Shown: positions 1 to 10,554 of the stretch, piece by piece | Position numbering within the stretch: the stretch's first letter is position 1 | Layout: every line of letters starts with the position of its first letter | Assembly: GCA_034770075.1 (NCBI GenBank) | Contig: CM068386.1 | Span: 46,780,896 to 46,844,895, forward strand | Length of the DNA stretch: 64,000 nt | DNA from: Aralia elata | Lineage: Eukaryota > Streptophyta > Magnoliopsida > Apiales > Araliaceae | Direction of reading: 5' to 3' | Position numbers and translations under genes: made by a program | The notes under the pieces: generated by a model | What the model saw: the letters and a program-made list of their open reading frames with translations, nothing else | Told to the model about the DNA's origin: nothing | The model's database searches: none

Positions 1-118
1 TAAAGAATAAAGCTTTCTCGTAGAAGCCGAAGGACATTCTAAAGCACTCTCAAAGCACAACTTTCCATCAAAATCCAAATGATTCTTTCATACAAACTCA
101 TCACAACATTCACATAGG
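1..118 (+). repeat. Left half of a split Tat/Ogre LTR (+ sense)
   Basis: Positions 1-113 are the reverse complement of LTR sequence found at about 520-640 in the inner element, with scattered differences. This is the left part of an LTR whose right part resumes at 10009. The last five bases, ATAGG (114-118), are the target duplication made when the inner element (119-10003) landed here. The rest of this LTR lies outside the window. Confidence 0.85.
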
Positions 119-1774
119 TGTCGACGCCGGGTTTTTCCCTTCTCTTTTGGTCTTTTCCAATTTTAGCCTTTTGATTTAGATGACATTTGGAAAAGGTCGG
201 CATTGATGTCGACGGGGTTTTGAAAGATCGTTTTTATGATGAGCCAATTAACCAGAGTCGCCAGTTGGTATATTTGAAATGGATGTACCAACTCATCCGA
301 ATTTTCATGTTTTATAAATCGCTGGCTCATATGTGACTCCGAATTAATTGGTCTGCGAATCGAGATTCATAGAGTTCGGGGGCTTGTTTAAGTGAGGGGA
401 AGGTGTTAGGCACCCCTCGACTTCCGTGAAACACGGTTACCGCAATCTTGATGCTTCTCCTATCCTTTAATTCATGAAATGTGTGTGTGTGTGCGTGCGT
501 GTGTGTGTATGTGTGCTTATGTGAATGTTGTGGTGAGTTTGTATGAAAGAATCATTTGGATTTTAGGGAAAATCGTGTTTTACTTTGAGAATGCTTCGGA
601 ATGTCCTTCGGCTTCTACGAGAAAGCTTTATTCTTTATTGGGAAGGTTTGCTTTTAATTGTCCAAAACTATGGGATTTTCATTAAGTGTCGTTTTAACAA
701 AACAAGAGTTTTAAACCTTCGTCAAAATAGGAATCGAGATCTATACGTTGCTTTCATAAAATGATGGGCAATTTCTAGGATCTCTTTCGCCCTATGCACA
801 AAGATTTAATAAAACGTTACTTATTTGCAAAATCATTTTGTGTGTTTGTTTTGGAAAACGATTTTTTTTTCTTTAGCTTTCTCGTTAGATAGGAATCGAC
901 ATTCATTAACATTTCTCAAATTTTAACCTCGTGATTCTAATATCCTACTTTGATTGATTTTATGAAAATCTTATCATTTATCTTTGAAATCAATTTCGTG
1001 TCGTAAATCAAATCAAGCATTAAAATGCGTTGGGGCTATTCATGGGCATGTAAGCCATCAAAATAATCCCAAACGCCTACAATCACAAGTTCCACTAATA
1101 TGGGGCCTTAAATCCGATTCTCGCTTTGGCGTCGTTTTAAGGCCCGACGGTTACATGTTACAAGGAGGCTACATCCTACCCGCTATATACATCAAGACAT
1201 GTCCATCATCGGATTTGGACCACGGGGTCGCTTTCCTAGGCTCACAACCACGATTACTACGTACTCACAAATCAAACATTACAATAAATAACCAACGCGG
1301 AAATTCTAACAATATCACGACATCCTAAATAGCAAATTAAAGGAACCACAACCAATACATCTCTTATACAACAAGCAAGAAATCAAAACGTGAATATCAT
1401 CGGGTTATTAAGAAGAATTTTGTTCCAATGGAACCCTCGCAAATAATCCCTAATTCATTGTTTCACAATAAATTACATGAAGACTACATTAATTTTAGCC
1501 AAATGATATGATAAATTGCTAGAATAAAGGGAAATTTCACCTTGCAATTGATACCAAAATGGAAGTAGGCTTGTGTATTGGAATAGAAGAAATATGTGTG
1601 TTACAATCAAATCAAAGAGTAACAACCCTCTCTTTTGATCTTCCTTTCTCTCCTCTTTGTTGCAAAATTTATGGTGTTTTTCCTCTCTATTCCCGATTTT
1701 CTGCTGCTGCTCTTGCTGAATTTCTTCTTCCTCTTTCAAAAACTGCTGAACCCCCTGTATGCTGCCGAAGCTGG

Positions 1775-1782
1775 CTTAAATA
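1775..1782 (-). promoter_or_regulatory. TATA-like box of the LTR
   Basis: TATTTAAG on the minus strand lies just downstream of the GC-rich palindromes and upstream of a GA-rich stretch that looks like a plant 5' leader. The same site occurs at 9541-9548 in the 5' LTR, which is the copy that would drive transcription. Confidence 0.5.
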
Positions 1783-1783
1783 G

Positions 1784-1851
1784 GCTGGCCAGAGCCAGCC
1801 GCAGATCTATCTGCGGCTGGCCGCAGATGGATCTGCGGCTGGCCAGCTGGC
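1784..1851. repeat. GC-rich inverted-repeat cluster in the LTR
   Basis: Three or four copies of a GCCGCAGAT/ATCTGCGGC-type module alternate with GGCTGGCC and can fold into strong hairpins. They sit directly upstream of the TATA-like box in an otherwise AT-rich LTR. The cluster is repeated at about 9550-9617. Confidence 0.75.
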
Positions 1852-2237
1852 ACGCCTCCCATCGCACTCAGCTGCTGAGTGCTGATTTCCCGGTTTTCGT
1901 GCTGGCGCACCCACTTGGCCGCAGATCTATCCGCGGCTGGCGGGCTTGACTTTCTCGATTTTCGTGCCACGCCTCGACTTTCGTACCGCAACGTCGGTTT
2001 TCGCTGCCAGGCTCGTATTCCGCAGTCCGGGAACTTCCGGGAGACGTGCCACCTCATTTGGAAGTGCCTGCTTCGGACGGCTTTATTGTCACGTAAACTT
2101 GGGTTGCCCAAAACATTGCGGCGGTGCCGGGCGCTCGCCCTTGTGTCCGCTCCTTTGCTCCCGCAAGCCGGTTCAATTGACGATTTCGCCCTCCTGTCAT
2201 GGTTAGTAGAAGGAAACGCAAAATTTGGGTGTCTACA

Positions 2238-2250
2238 GCTGCCCCTCTTT
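2238..2250 (-). other. Polypurine tract of the Tat/Ogre-type element
   Basis: On the minus strand AAAGAGGGGCAGC directly precedes the 3' LTR (TGTAGACACC). This is where plus-strand DNA synthesis would be primed, and its position confirms the minus orientation of the element. Confidence 0.75.
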
Positions 2251-2476
2251 ATCATGTTTATGAAATGATAAATGAAATGAACAGGATAAAGAATAGACAC
2301 TCGATGCATGAATGACAGTGCATAAGAATTGACAGTGCATACATGATGTCTCACACATATAGCTTATGATGCAACATAAGATGCAATGCATGCAAGACAT
2401 TCGTAAGAGTGTCAATGTATCAACCCCTTGACCGTGTTCGTTAATCTTTGGGTTCACTCCTTCAATCTGTCGTCTC

Positions 2477-2650
2477 GTTCGGGGCCGGGTATCGTCGCCG
2501 GTCACCCATCGCGTAACCCCCGGTTATCGTCGCCGGTTGGTTATCTTGTCGGAGCCAGTTATCGTCGCCGGACATCCATCTCATGATCGCCGGTTATCGT
2601 CGCCGGTCGATCGTCATGTCGGGGCCGGGTATCGTCGCCGGTCGCTCGTC
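2477..2650. repeat. 35-bp tandem repeat, five copies
   Basis: The core ATCGTCGCCGG recurs at 2491, 2526, 2561, 2596 and 2631, an exact 35-bp spacing, with variable sequence between. The array lies in the non-coding 3' region of the element, between integrase and the polypurine tract. Confidence 0.85.
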
Positions 2651-2935
2651 TCGCGATCACCTTATCCCATCGCATTGTCATCAAAGGACGTTATCCTCCT
2701 AACTAGTTTGAGAGGCATCCTTGGAGTTCGTCCTTGTACATCGTTCTTGGCCGCCATCACTTTTGACTCTGATAGGCTAGGACCTTGACACCTAACCTGC
2801 TCGATTTTTTTTTTCATTTCATGGATCACAGACAGAATTATCATCTATTCATGCACATGACCCAACATGTAAATTGAGAAAAAATGACTCCTGTACAGTC
2901 TTTTGATACTGTTCTACAGATGTCATCACTTGTAG

Positions 2936-3515
2936 TGGTTCGCTTGGATGCCTTCCCAGGTTGCTCACCACCTTGTGGTGGTTTGTTTGGATCTCAGCCC
3001 TTCCAAGGGTGCTCACCATCTTGTCGTGGTTTGCTTGGATGCCTTCTCAGGTTGCTCACCACCTTGTGGTGGTTTGTTTGGATCTCAGCCCTTCCAAGGG
3101 TGCTCACCATCTTGTCGTGGTTTGCTTGGATGCCTTCCCAGGTTGCTTACCAACTTGTCGTGGTTTGCTTGGATATCAGCCCTTCCCAGGGTGCTCACCA
3201 TCTTGTCGTGGTTTGCTTGGATGCCTTCCCAGGTTGCTTACCAACTTGTCGTGGTTTGCTTGGATATCAGCCCTTCCCAGGGTGTTCACCATCTTGTCGT
3301 GGTTTGCTTGGATGCCTTCCCAGGTTGCTCACCAACTTGTCGTGGTTTGCTTGGATATCAGCCCTTCCCAGGGTGCTCACCATCTTGTCGTGGTTTGCTT
3401 GGATGCCTTCCCAGGTTGCTTACCAACTTGTCGTGGTTTGCTTGGATATCAGCCCTTCCCAGGGTGCTCACCATCTTGTCGTGGTTTGCTTGGATATCAG
3501 CCCTTCCCAGGGTCA
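2936..3515. repeat. 91-bp tandem array (about six copies), 3' UTR minisatellite
   Basis: GGATGCC recurs at 2946, 3037, 3128, 3219, 3310 and 3401, an exact 91-bp period. Each unit consists of two related half-units of about 49 and 42 bp, both containing a TTGTCGTGGTTTGCTTGGAT-like core. Later units are nearly identical and the first two differ more. Tat-lineage elements are known for tandem arrays in this part of the 3' untranslated region, which can seed satellite DNA. All three + strand frames stay open through it because of its composition; I do not regard them as genes. Confidence 0.93.
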
Positions 3516-4503
3516 TTTGGCAGGCTTTTCCGCTGCTTTGTTCAGTTCATAGTCGGGCGAAGTGAGATTTGCCCCATTCGGACATCTGCTTATGTGCAAT
3601 GGTTGCACCGAGACTTTGCCATGGTTGGTTTGAGTCAGTTTGGAGTATTTGATGACTCTTGAGTGATTTTCACTGATGACACCGCCCCAGAGGTATTTAT
3701 TCCCCCCCCAGTCTACGGATATGTCCTCCAGATATGATTCCATCTCAGCTGATTTTGCCCCTAGTCGGGTCGCTGAGGATGGCCGGATCCGACTGGCCTT
3801 GATTACTACCGTTAGCCGAGCCATTTCTTTATTGGATCGTATCGACATGATGGGGCAGTAGAGTAGATTGCAGGGGACGCCGATGCTTCAGACCTATCCA
3901 CCACTTTATCCATCCTGCTTAAGTTAGTTTCAGATCTGTAGATCATTTTATCTCCTGCATAGATTATGTCAGTTTCATCTGTTATCGAAAAGGAAATCTT
4001 GTAACGAAATGACTTATATATATAGACATGCATTTATATTCAGTCATTTTCCCCTTTTTTCGTATCGTTGCCTTTCATCGGATCCTCATTTTATCCAGTC
4101 AACCACGATTTTGATATCTTGCCCTCTTTTTCCTCTCAAGTCTTGATGGAGATTTGACAGATACTACCGCACACCCTGTTGATTTCATCGGACTGAGTCT
4201 TAGATTTTTTTTTTTTGACTAAGTGTTTGGTTGGGTCCGGGTTATGTCACTTGAGATGAAGCTGATCAGGTGGCTGACTTCGGGAAGGTTTTGAGGGTAT
4301 AGGAAGGCTTTTCTGGTTGTTGGGAATTGGTTTTGGCAGAAGAAAGTATTATTTTGTAAGGAATGGGACCGTGCCACGATGGCTGCCTACGTACCCCCAC
4401 AAGTCGGGAGATCAGGTCCTACGTAGTTCGTTCTTTCAAAGAACGACGAGAAAATGATGATGATGATGGGTTCTTTCAAAGGCTTTTCTGGTTGTTGGGA
4501 ATT

Positions 4504-4505
<2 letters not shown>
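3516..4505. other. Non-coding 3' untranslated region of the Tat/Ogre-type element
   Basis: About 1 kb between the 91-bp array and the end of the integrase relic. I see no coding sequence on either strand. The block near 4360-4430 (CTGCCTACGTACCCCC, then TCCTACGTAGTTCG) looks like sequence conserved in Tat elements of other plants, which is from memory. Confidence 0.5.

Positions 4506-4546
<41 letters not shown>
4506..4546. repeat. Homopolymer T41 (A41 in element sense)
   Basis: An uninterrupted run of 41 T lies exactly at the end of the integrase relic. A second T-rich run, interrupted by single G, spans about 4696-4743. In element sense both are poly(A) runs in or beside the integrase C-terminal region, where they would add long lysine stretches. 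Confidence 0.9.
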
Positions 4547-4549
<3 letters not shown>

Positions 4550-5678
4550 GAACCGCTTCACCGAGTCGGAATTGAGGGGTTATGGAAACACCTCTCCATC
4601 CCTCTCTTGCAATATGAGGGCTCCTCCGGATATCACCTTCTTAATCACGAAAGGCCCCTCTCAGTTCGGGGCAAGCTTCCCTTTGGCTTCGCTTCTTTTT
4701 TTTGTTTTTTTTTTTTTGTTTTTTTTTTTTTTTTTTTTTTTTTGTATAGTAGGCATGCCTTTCTTTAGCACTAGGTCATTTTCTTTGAACTTCTGAGGTC
4801 TTATCTTTTGTCGTAAGATCGAGAGATTCTTTGCTGATACAACTGGCCGCGTGAAATAGCAGCCACCCTTTTCTCATCAATTAGGGCCAATTGGTCGTAT
4901 CGACCTTGCATTCAACCCTCCTCGTTTATCTGAGCATCTCAACCTCAAATGGCCGAACTACCTCTATTCCGTATACCAGAGTGTAAGGGGTTGCCCCTGT
5001 AGAAATACGCACCGATTTTCGGTACGCCAGCAGGGTGAAAGGTAGCAGATCCGGCCATCCCCGATGTTTAGCAGACATTCTCGCCATGATCTTCTTGATA
5101 TTTTTATTCGCAGCCTCCACTGCCCCATTCATCTTAGGATGGCAAATGATAGCATTGAGGTGTTTGATCTTGAACTGGTCGTATAATTCCTTCATAAGGG
5201 TACTGCTCAAATTTTTGGCATTGTCGGAGACTAAGGCCTCAGGTTGCCCATTCGGCAAATGATATCTCCATACTGGCTTAACAACTCTGTTTTCTGGCTA
5301 GGGGGTCAGATCTGTTCCTATTTTGAGCTCCCTGGGTTTGTCAGGGGTTCTAATTTTTTTATGGTGATGGTTTGGTTTGAGTTGGGTTTGGGGTTTGTCT
5401 TCGACCCATCCTTTGATCTCGTCAGGCGTGCCGTCATTATCTGTCTCATCCTGCTCAATGCCCATTAAATCGAAATCCAGCTCAATATCAAAATCGTAGT
5501 CAACTTTCGAATTTGAAGAATCGTTTGTTAGGCAAGAGACACTCAAATTGGTACACCTGGCATGAAACAAAATATTTGTCATATATAAGGCATTTTTCTC
5601 GCAATGATCATCTTTAAGATAACATGACAAAATAACATAATCATGCACAATTTTAAAATAAGGAACAACAACTGGCAT
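4547..5678 (-). pseudogene. Pol relic: pre-RT spacer fused to integrase core and tail
   Basis: From 5678 to 5298 an acidic spacer ends in a PRELKIGT-like motif, known in Tat elements as the stretch just before reverse transcriptase. One stop follows. The same frame then enters the integrase core at about 5258-4926, with DNAKNL, GAVEAANKNIKKI (carrying the catalytic Glu) and STGATPYTLVYG. Further integrase C-terminal homology (DQLALIDEKR, then VISGGALIL and NSDSVKRFH) continues in other frames to about 4550. The whole of reverse transcriptase, RNase H and the integrase N-terminus is deleted. It cannot make an active enzyme. Confidence 0.85.
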
Positions 5679-5679
5679 C

Positions 5680-7093
5680 TACTCATGGTCCTCCTTCATA
5701 ACCTCTGGCTGCTCTACCACGATCTTCCCGCTATCGATCATATTCTGAATTTTGTGCTTCAGAGCCCAGCATTCCCTGAGTATCATGACCAGGAGAACCC
5801 GAATGGTACGCACACTTCTTACGCGGATCAAATTCTCCTCCTTTCGGATCAATTGGGGGTGCCAAATCGCCTATCTTTCTCTGTGCTATCAATACCGCCA
5901 AAATCTGTTCAAGAGGCTCCCCAAGCGGGGTGAATACCCGATCTCTTGCTGTCTCAAATCTTCTTCGTTCGTCCGACCTTTGATAATTGAGATTATGTTG
6001 TCGGGGTGGGTGGCACAATTCTCTGTATTTGCACTGGAGGATTGTTCTCTGCCTTTCTAGATGATCCCTGCAGGATGAGGGAAACATCTTCCTCCTTTTT
6101 CTGTTGAATTCTACGGGAAGTGCTGCCATAGTTTCCACACTGGATTTGCTCCGCAACCACTTCCAGAGCTGTGAGGTCCCGGATCTTACCAGATTTTAAC
6201 CCCATGTCCACCATTTCTCCGTGTTTTATCATCTCGGCAAAAGGTCTCCCAATCCCCGATATCACCCGCTCATAATAGGGCGCCTCCTGAATGTCCACAA
6301 AGGTCATTACCATTTCCGCCTCGCTCATCGGGGGATTCACCTGTGCAGCCATACCCCTCCATCGTTGTGCATAGTCCCTGAAAGATTCTTTTGGTTGCTT
6401 CTTGATTTTTGTCATTTGATATCTATCAGGGGCCATCTGGGCCTGAAAGCTGTATTGAGTTAAGAAGGTATGGGCCAACTCCTCCCCAGTTGTGGATTCG
6501 GGCATTGTCAAGGCGGGCATACCAGATCCTTGCCTCCCCTGTTAAGCTTTTCTGGAATAGCTGCATCCTCAGCCCCTCGTCCTCGGCATAAGACCCGAGT
6601 TCTCCAATGTATATTTTCAAGTGCGTGTAGGGGTCTCCCTTTCCATTGTATTTTTCGAACTCGGGGACCTTGAACTTCTCTGGATATCTGGTTCCGGGGA
6701 AGACACACAGATCTGAGTAATTAACCCTACCCAGGGAGCCTATGCCTCTTAGAGATTGGATGGTCTCCTCCATGTGTTTCATTTTTTTTCCGTAAGGTCG
6801 TCCGTGTCCCCTTCCTCTGGGATAGCAATCACGGTCCTGTTAGATATGGGAACGGCCTTTGGGATGACTGGCTCGTCCTTGAGTCGGGGTTGGTCATCTT
6901 TAAGCAGGTTTGTACCACTTTTAGGAGGATTCTGATCATCCCCTGGTGGTGGAATATTATGCGATCCTTGGTTTACCGGATCCTGTCTGATTAAGAACTG
7001 TTCTTTTAGGATCGTGGCCATTTCCATCATCTGTCTTTTAAAATCATCAAACTCTTCCCGAGATATGGAACTATGATTAGGAATATCAGCCAT
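5680..7093 (-). pseudogene. gag: Frameshifted gag of the Tat/Ogre-type element
   Basis: Gag would package element RNA into particles in the cytoplasm. The start at 7093 (MADIPNHSS) opens a proline-rich N-terminus. Typical retrotransposon gag core follows: GDPYTHLKIY, GEARIWYARL, then ESFRDYAQRWRGMAAQVNPP and the C-terminal LGEPLEQILAVL. A zinc-knuckle-like CAYHSGSPGHD leads, in another frame, to ECWALKHKI. The reading frame changes near 6782, 6500, 6150 and 5750, so only fragments could be translated. Length (about 470 codons) fits a Tat gag. The element's reading order is gag, then pol relic, then 3' UTR. Confidence 0.87.
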
Positions 7094-7863
7094 TTCAAAG
7101 GTAGAGACCTGGGCTTTCTTAGACTGCGAACGGGTTTGAGGAGCAATCCTGCAGGCAAACGGTTCGAAGTTTAGTCCTGGGGAAATGAAAACATGGATGC
7201 ATGCTAAAGCTATAACTTTTTTGTGTTTTGGGGTTTTTTAATCTTTCCCTGCAAAAGAGAAAGTTAGTAGTCCTTTAGTGCCATAACCAATGCTAAACAT
7301 GCTTTATTATGCTCCCCCAACTATTCCCTGCAATTCACAGCGGTTAGTAATCTCTTTTGACATAGAAAAGGGATGTATGAATATTGAATGAGATCATGAC
7401 ATTTAGACATATAAACGTAAAAAGGCATGAAGAGACTTTTCCTGCGTTGGGTTAATCTGAGGCTGACCTACCCTAGGGTTACTCTCGCGGGCTTTTCGGC
7501 ATGAAGGTTCCCAAATCTTCGCAATCTACTCGTTTGAGCCCTTTCGATTGGAGCGGATTTGAGTGGTGCGTTTCCTGAGCCATCTCCGGGGAGCAGCCCC
7601 ATCGAGTCCAGTAATAAGCAACCGACGGGTTCGCCTCAGGAGGAGGTACTCTCTCAACATACATTCACATTCATCGTCCTCACCGTATGCAAATGATTAC
7701 TTTGAAGTAAAGCAAACCCATTCAATCATTCATTTATTGGACAAAACACGCATTCACACAACAAAAGCACAAAAGATCAAAATATCGCATGTACACACAT
7801 ATTCATGAACTTTTAAAGGACAGGATAGCATCAAAATTTGAACGCGGCTTAAGCCCTCTAATA

Positions 7864-7883
7864 GGTCCCCAGCAGAGTCGCCA
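7864..7883 (-). other. Primer-binding site, tRNA-Arg type
   Basis: On the minus strand TGGCGACTCTGCTGGGGACC starts 2 nt inside the 5' LTR end. Plant tRNA-Arg ends in ...CCCCAGNNGAGTCGCCA, so this matches the primer used by Ogre/Tat elements. An 11-base copy of its start (TGGCGACTCTG) is also present inside each LTR. Confidence 0.85.
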
Positions 7884-7885
7884 GC

Positions 7886-10003
7886 TGTCGACGCCGGGTT
7901 TTTCCCTTCTCTTTTGGTCTTTTCCAATTTTAGCCTTTTGATTTAGATGACATTTGGAAAAGGTCGGCATTGATGTCGACGGGGTTTTGAAAGATCGTTT
8001 TTATGATGAGCCAATTAACCAGAGTCGCCAGTTGGTATATTTGAAATGGATGTACCAACTCATCCGAATTTTCATGTTTTATAAATCGCTGGCTCATATG
8101 TGACTCCGAATTAATTGGTCTGCGAATCGAGATTCATAGAGTTCGGGGGCTTGTTTAAGTGAGGGGAAGGTGTTAGGCACCCCTCGACTTCCGTGAAACA
8201 CGGTTACCGCAATCTTGATGCTTCTCCTATCCTCTAATTCATGAAATGTGTGTGTGTGTGCGTGCGTGTGTGTGTATGTGTGCTTATGTGAATGTTGTGG
8301 TGAGTTTGTATGAAAGAATCATTTGGATTTTAGGGAAAATCGTGTTTTACTTTGAGAATGCTTCGGAATGTCCTTCGGCTTCTACGAGAAAGCTTTATTC
8401 TTTATTGGGAAGGTTTGCTTTTAATTGTCCAAAACTATGGGATTTTCATTAAGTGTCGTTTTAACAAAACAAGAGTTTTAAACCTTCGTCAAAATAGGAA
8501 TCGAGATCTATACGTTGCTTTCATAAAATGATGGGCAATTTCTAGGATCTCTTTCGCCCTATGCACAAAGATTTAATAAAACGTTACTTATTTGCAAAAT
8601 CATTTTGTGTGTTGTTTTGGAAAACGATTTTTTTTCTTTAGCTTTCTCGTTAGATAGGAATCGACATTCATTAACATTTCTCAAATTTTAACCTCGTGAT
8701 TCTAATATCCTACTTTGATTGATTTTATGAAAATCTTATCATTTATCTTTGAAATCAATTTCGTGTCGTAAATCAAATCAAGCATTAAAATGCGTTGGGG
8801 CTATTCATGGGCATGTAAGCCATCAAAATAATCCCAAACGCCTACAATCACAAGTTCCACTAATATGGGGCCTTAAATCCGATTCTCGCTTTGGCGTCGT
8901 TTTAAGGCCCGACGGTTACATGTTACAAGGAGGCTACATCCTACCCGCTATATACATCAAGACATGTCCATCATCGGATTTGGACCACGGGGTCGCTTTC
9001 CTAGGCTCACAACCACGATTACTACGTACTCACAAATCAAACATTACAATAAATAACCAACGCGGAAATTCTAACAATATCACGACATCCTAAATAGCAA
9101 ATTAAAGGAAACCACAACCAATACATCTCTTATACAACAAGCAAGAAATCAAAACGTGAATATCATCGGGTTATTAAGAAGAATTTTGTTCCAATGGAAC
9201 CCTCGCAAATAATCCCTAATTCATTGTTTCACAATAAATTACATGAAGACTACATTAATTTTAGCCAAATGATATGATAAATTGCTAGAATAAAGGGAAA
9301 TTTCACCTTGCAATTGATACCAAAATGGAAGTAGGCTTGTGTATTGGAATAGAAGAAATATGTGTGTTACAATCAAATCAAAGAGTAACAACCCTCTCTT
9401 TTGATCTTCCTTTCTCTCCTCTTTGTTGCAAAATTTATGGTGTTTTTCCTCTCTATTCCCGATTTTCTGCTGCTGCTCTTGCTGAATTTCTTCTTCCTCT
9501 TTCAAAAACTGCTGAACCCCCTGTATGCTGCCGAAGCTGGCTTAAATAGGCTGGCCAGAGCCAGCCGCAGATCTATCTGCGGCTGGCCGCAGATGGATCT
9601 GCGGCTGGCCAGCTGGCACGCCTCCCATCGCACTCAGCTGCTGAGTGCTGATTTCCCGGTTTTCGTGCTGGCGCACCCACTTGGCCGCAGATCTATCCGC
9701 GGCTGGCGGGCTTGACTTTCTCGATTTTCGTGCCACGCCTCGACTTTCGTACCGCAACGTCGGTTTTCGCTGCCAGGCTCGTATTCCGCAGTCCGGGAAC
9801 TTCCGGGAGACGTGCCACCTCATTTGGAAGTGCCTGCTTCGGACGGCTTTATTGTCACGTAAACTTGGGTTGCCCAAAACATTGCGGCGGTGCCGGGCGC
9901 TCGCCCTTGTGTCCGCTCCTTTGCTCCCGCAAGCCGGTTCAATTGACGATTTCGCCCTCCTGTCATGGTTAGTAGAAGGAAACGCAAAATTTGGGTGTCT
10001 ACA
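7886..10003 (-). repeat. 5' LTR of the Tat/Ogre-type element
   Basis: The second LTR copy (2118 bp) is followed by target duplication ATAGG at 10004-10008. Compared with 119-2237 I see one substitution (near 8234), a one-base deletion near 8613, a shorter T run near 8630 and one extra A near 9108. At the usual plant rates this implies tens of thousands of years or less. Confidence 0.93.
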
Positions 10004-10419
10004 ATAGGCACACACACACACACACGCGCGCACGCATACATATTTTAAGAATTAAAAGGATAGGAAAAGCATCAAGATTGCGGTAACCGTGTTTCACGGA
10101 AGTCGGGGGGTGCCTAACACCTTCCCCTCGCTTAAGCAAGCCCCCGAACTCTATGAATCTCGGTTCGCAGACCAATTAATTCGGAGTCACATATGAGCCA
10201 GCGATTTACGAAAATGAAACTCGGATGAGTTGGTACATCCATTTCAAATATACTAACTGGCGACTCTGATTAATTGGCTCATCATAAAAACGATATTTCA
10301 AAACCCCGTCGATATTAAGTGCCGACCTTTTCCAAAGAATCATCTAATTAAAAAGGCTAAAATTGGAAAGGGTAATAACCACTAAAGAAGCGACATGGCG
10401 ACATTTCCCGGCGTCGACA
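10004..10419 (+). repeat. Right half of the split Tat/Ogre LTR (+ sense)
   Basis: The sequence starts with the duplicated ATAGG, then a CA-rich tract, and runs as the reverse complement of the first 400 bp of the inner LTR, ending in GGCGTCGACA at 10419. It joins 1-113. What follows is copia LTR sequence and not a primer site, so this is a solo LTR or the 3' LTR of an element lying mostly outside the window. Confidence 0.87.
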
Positions 10420-10554
10420 GGAGTTTTACTCGCCCGTCAATAGGAATTCCTCTAATGATAGTAGTACAAGTGATCCTTGGACTTGAGATCATCATAGTAT
10501 CTTGTGCATGATGAGTTATACTTTGACATGTCCCTTAAGACCTTTAGGGTATAT
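10420..10554 (+). repeat. Ty1/copia LTR, middle fragment
   Basis: It matches 34542-34675 of another copia LTR (shared: GTCAATAGGAATTCCTCT, then ACCTTTAGGGTATAT). The sequence is cut on the left by the Tat/Ogre LTR and on the right by the Athila-like element, and resumes at 15947. Confidence 0.9.

Larger units (their letters stand above)
119..2237 (-). repeat. 3' LTR of the Tat/Ogre-type element
   Basis: Read on the minus strand the LTR runs TGTAGACACC...GGCGTCGACA. It matches 7886-10003 almost base for base. Landmarks in element sense: a GC-rich palindromic cluster (1784-1851), a TATA-like TATTTAAG (1775-1782), a GA-rich leader, and a GGGTGCCTAACACC-type block (about 400-420) that I recognise from Tat-lineage LTRs. 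The small open frames in it are not genes. Confidence 0.93.
119..10003 (-). mobile_element. Complete young non-autonomous Tat/Ogre-type Ty3/gypsy retrotransposon
   Basis: This is a 9.9-kb element on the minus strand. It has two nearly identical LTRs (2119 and 2118 bp), a 5-bp target duplication ATAGG (114-118 and 10004-10008), a primer site matching tRNA-Arg, a polypurine tract, gag and part of integrase. I see only one substitution and three 1-base indels between the LTRs, so the insertion is recent. Protease, reverse transcriptase and RNase H are missing: the frame passes from the pre-RT spacer into the integrase core near 5270. Gag also carries frameshifts. The element therefore cannot make its own enzymes and was presumably moved in trans by a complete relative. 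It is inserted in an opposite-orientation LTR of its own family. Confidence 0.93.

Noticed and set aside
479..685. 68-codon frame with Cys/Val repeats (and copy at 8246)
   Set aside because: It is a translated GT microsatellite in the LTR.
1776..2354. 192-codon minus-strand frame (and its copy at 9542-10033)
   Set aside because: It lies within the LTR and includes GC-rich palindromes; no protein similarity that I recognise, and it is explained by LTR composition.
2884..3662. Three overlapping + strand frames of 205-233 codons encoding repetitive peptides
   Set aside because: They are produced by the 91-bp tandem array with a period not divisible by three; all frames give the same peptides, and they run antisense to the element.
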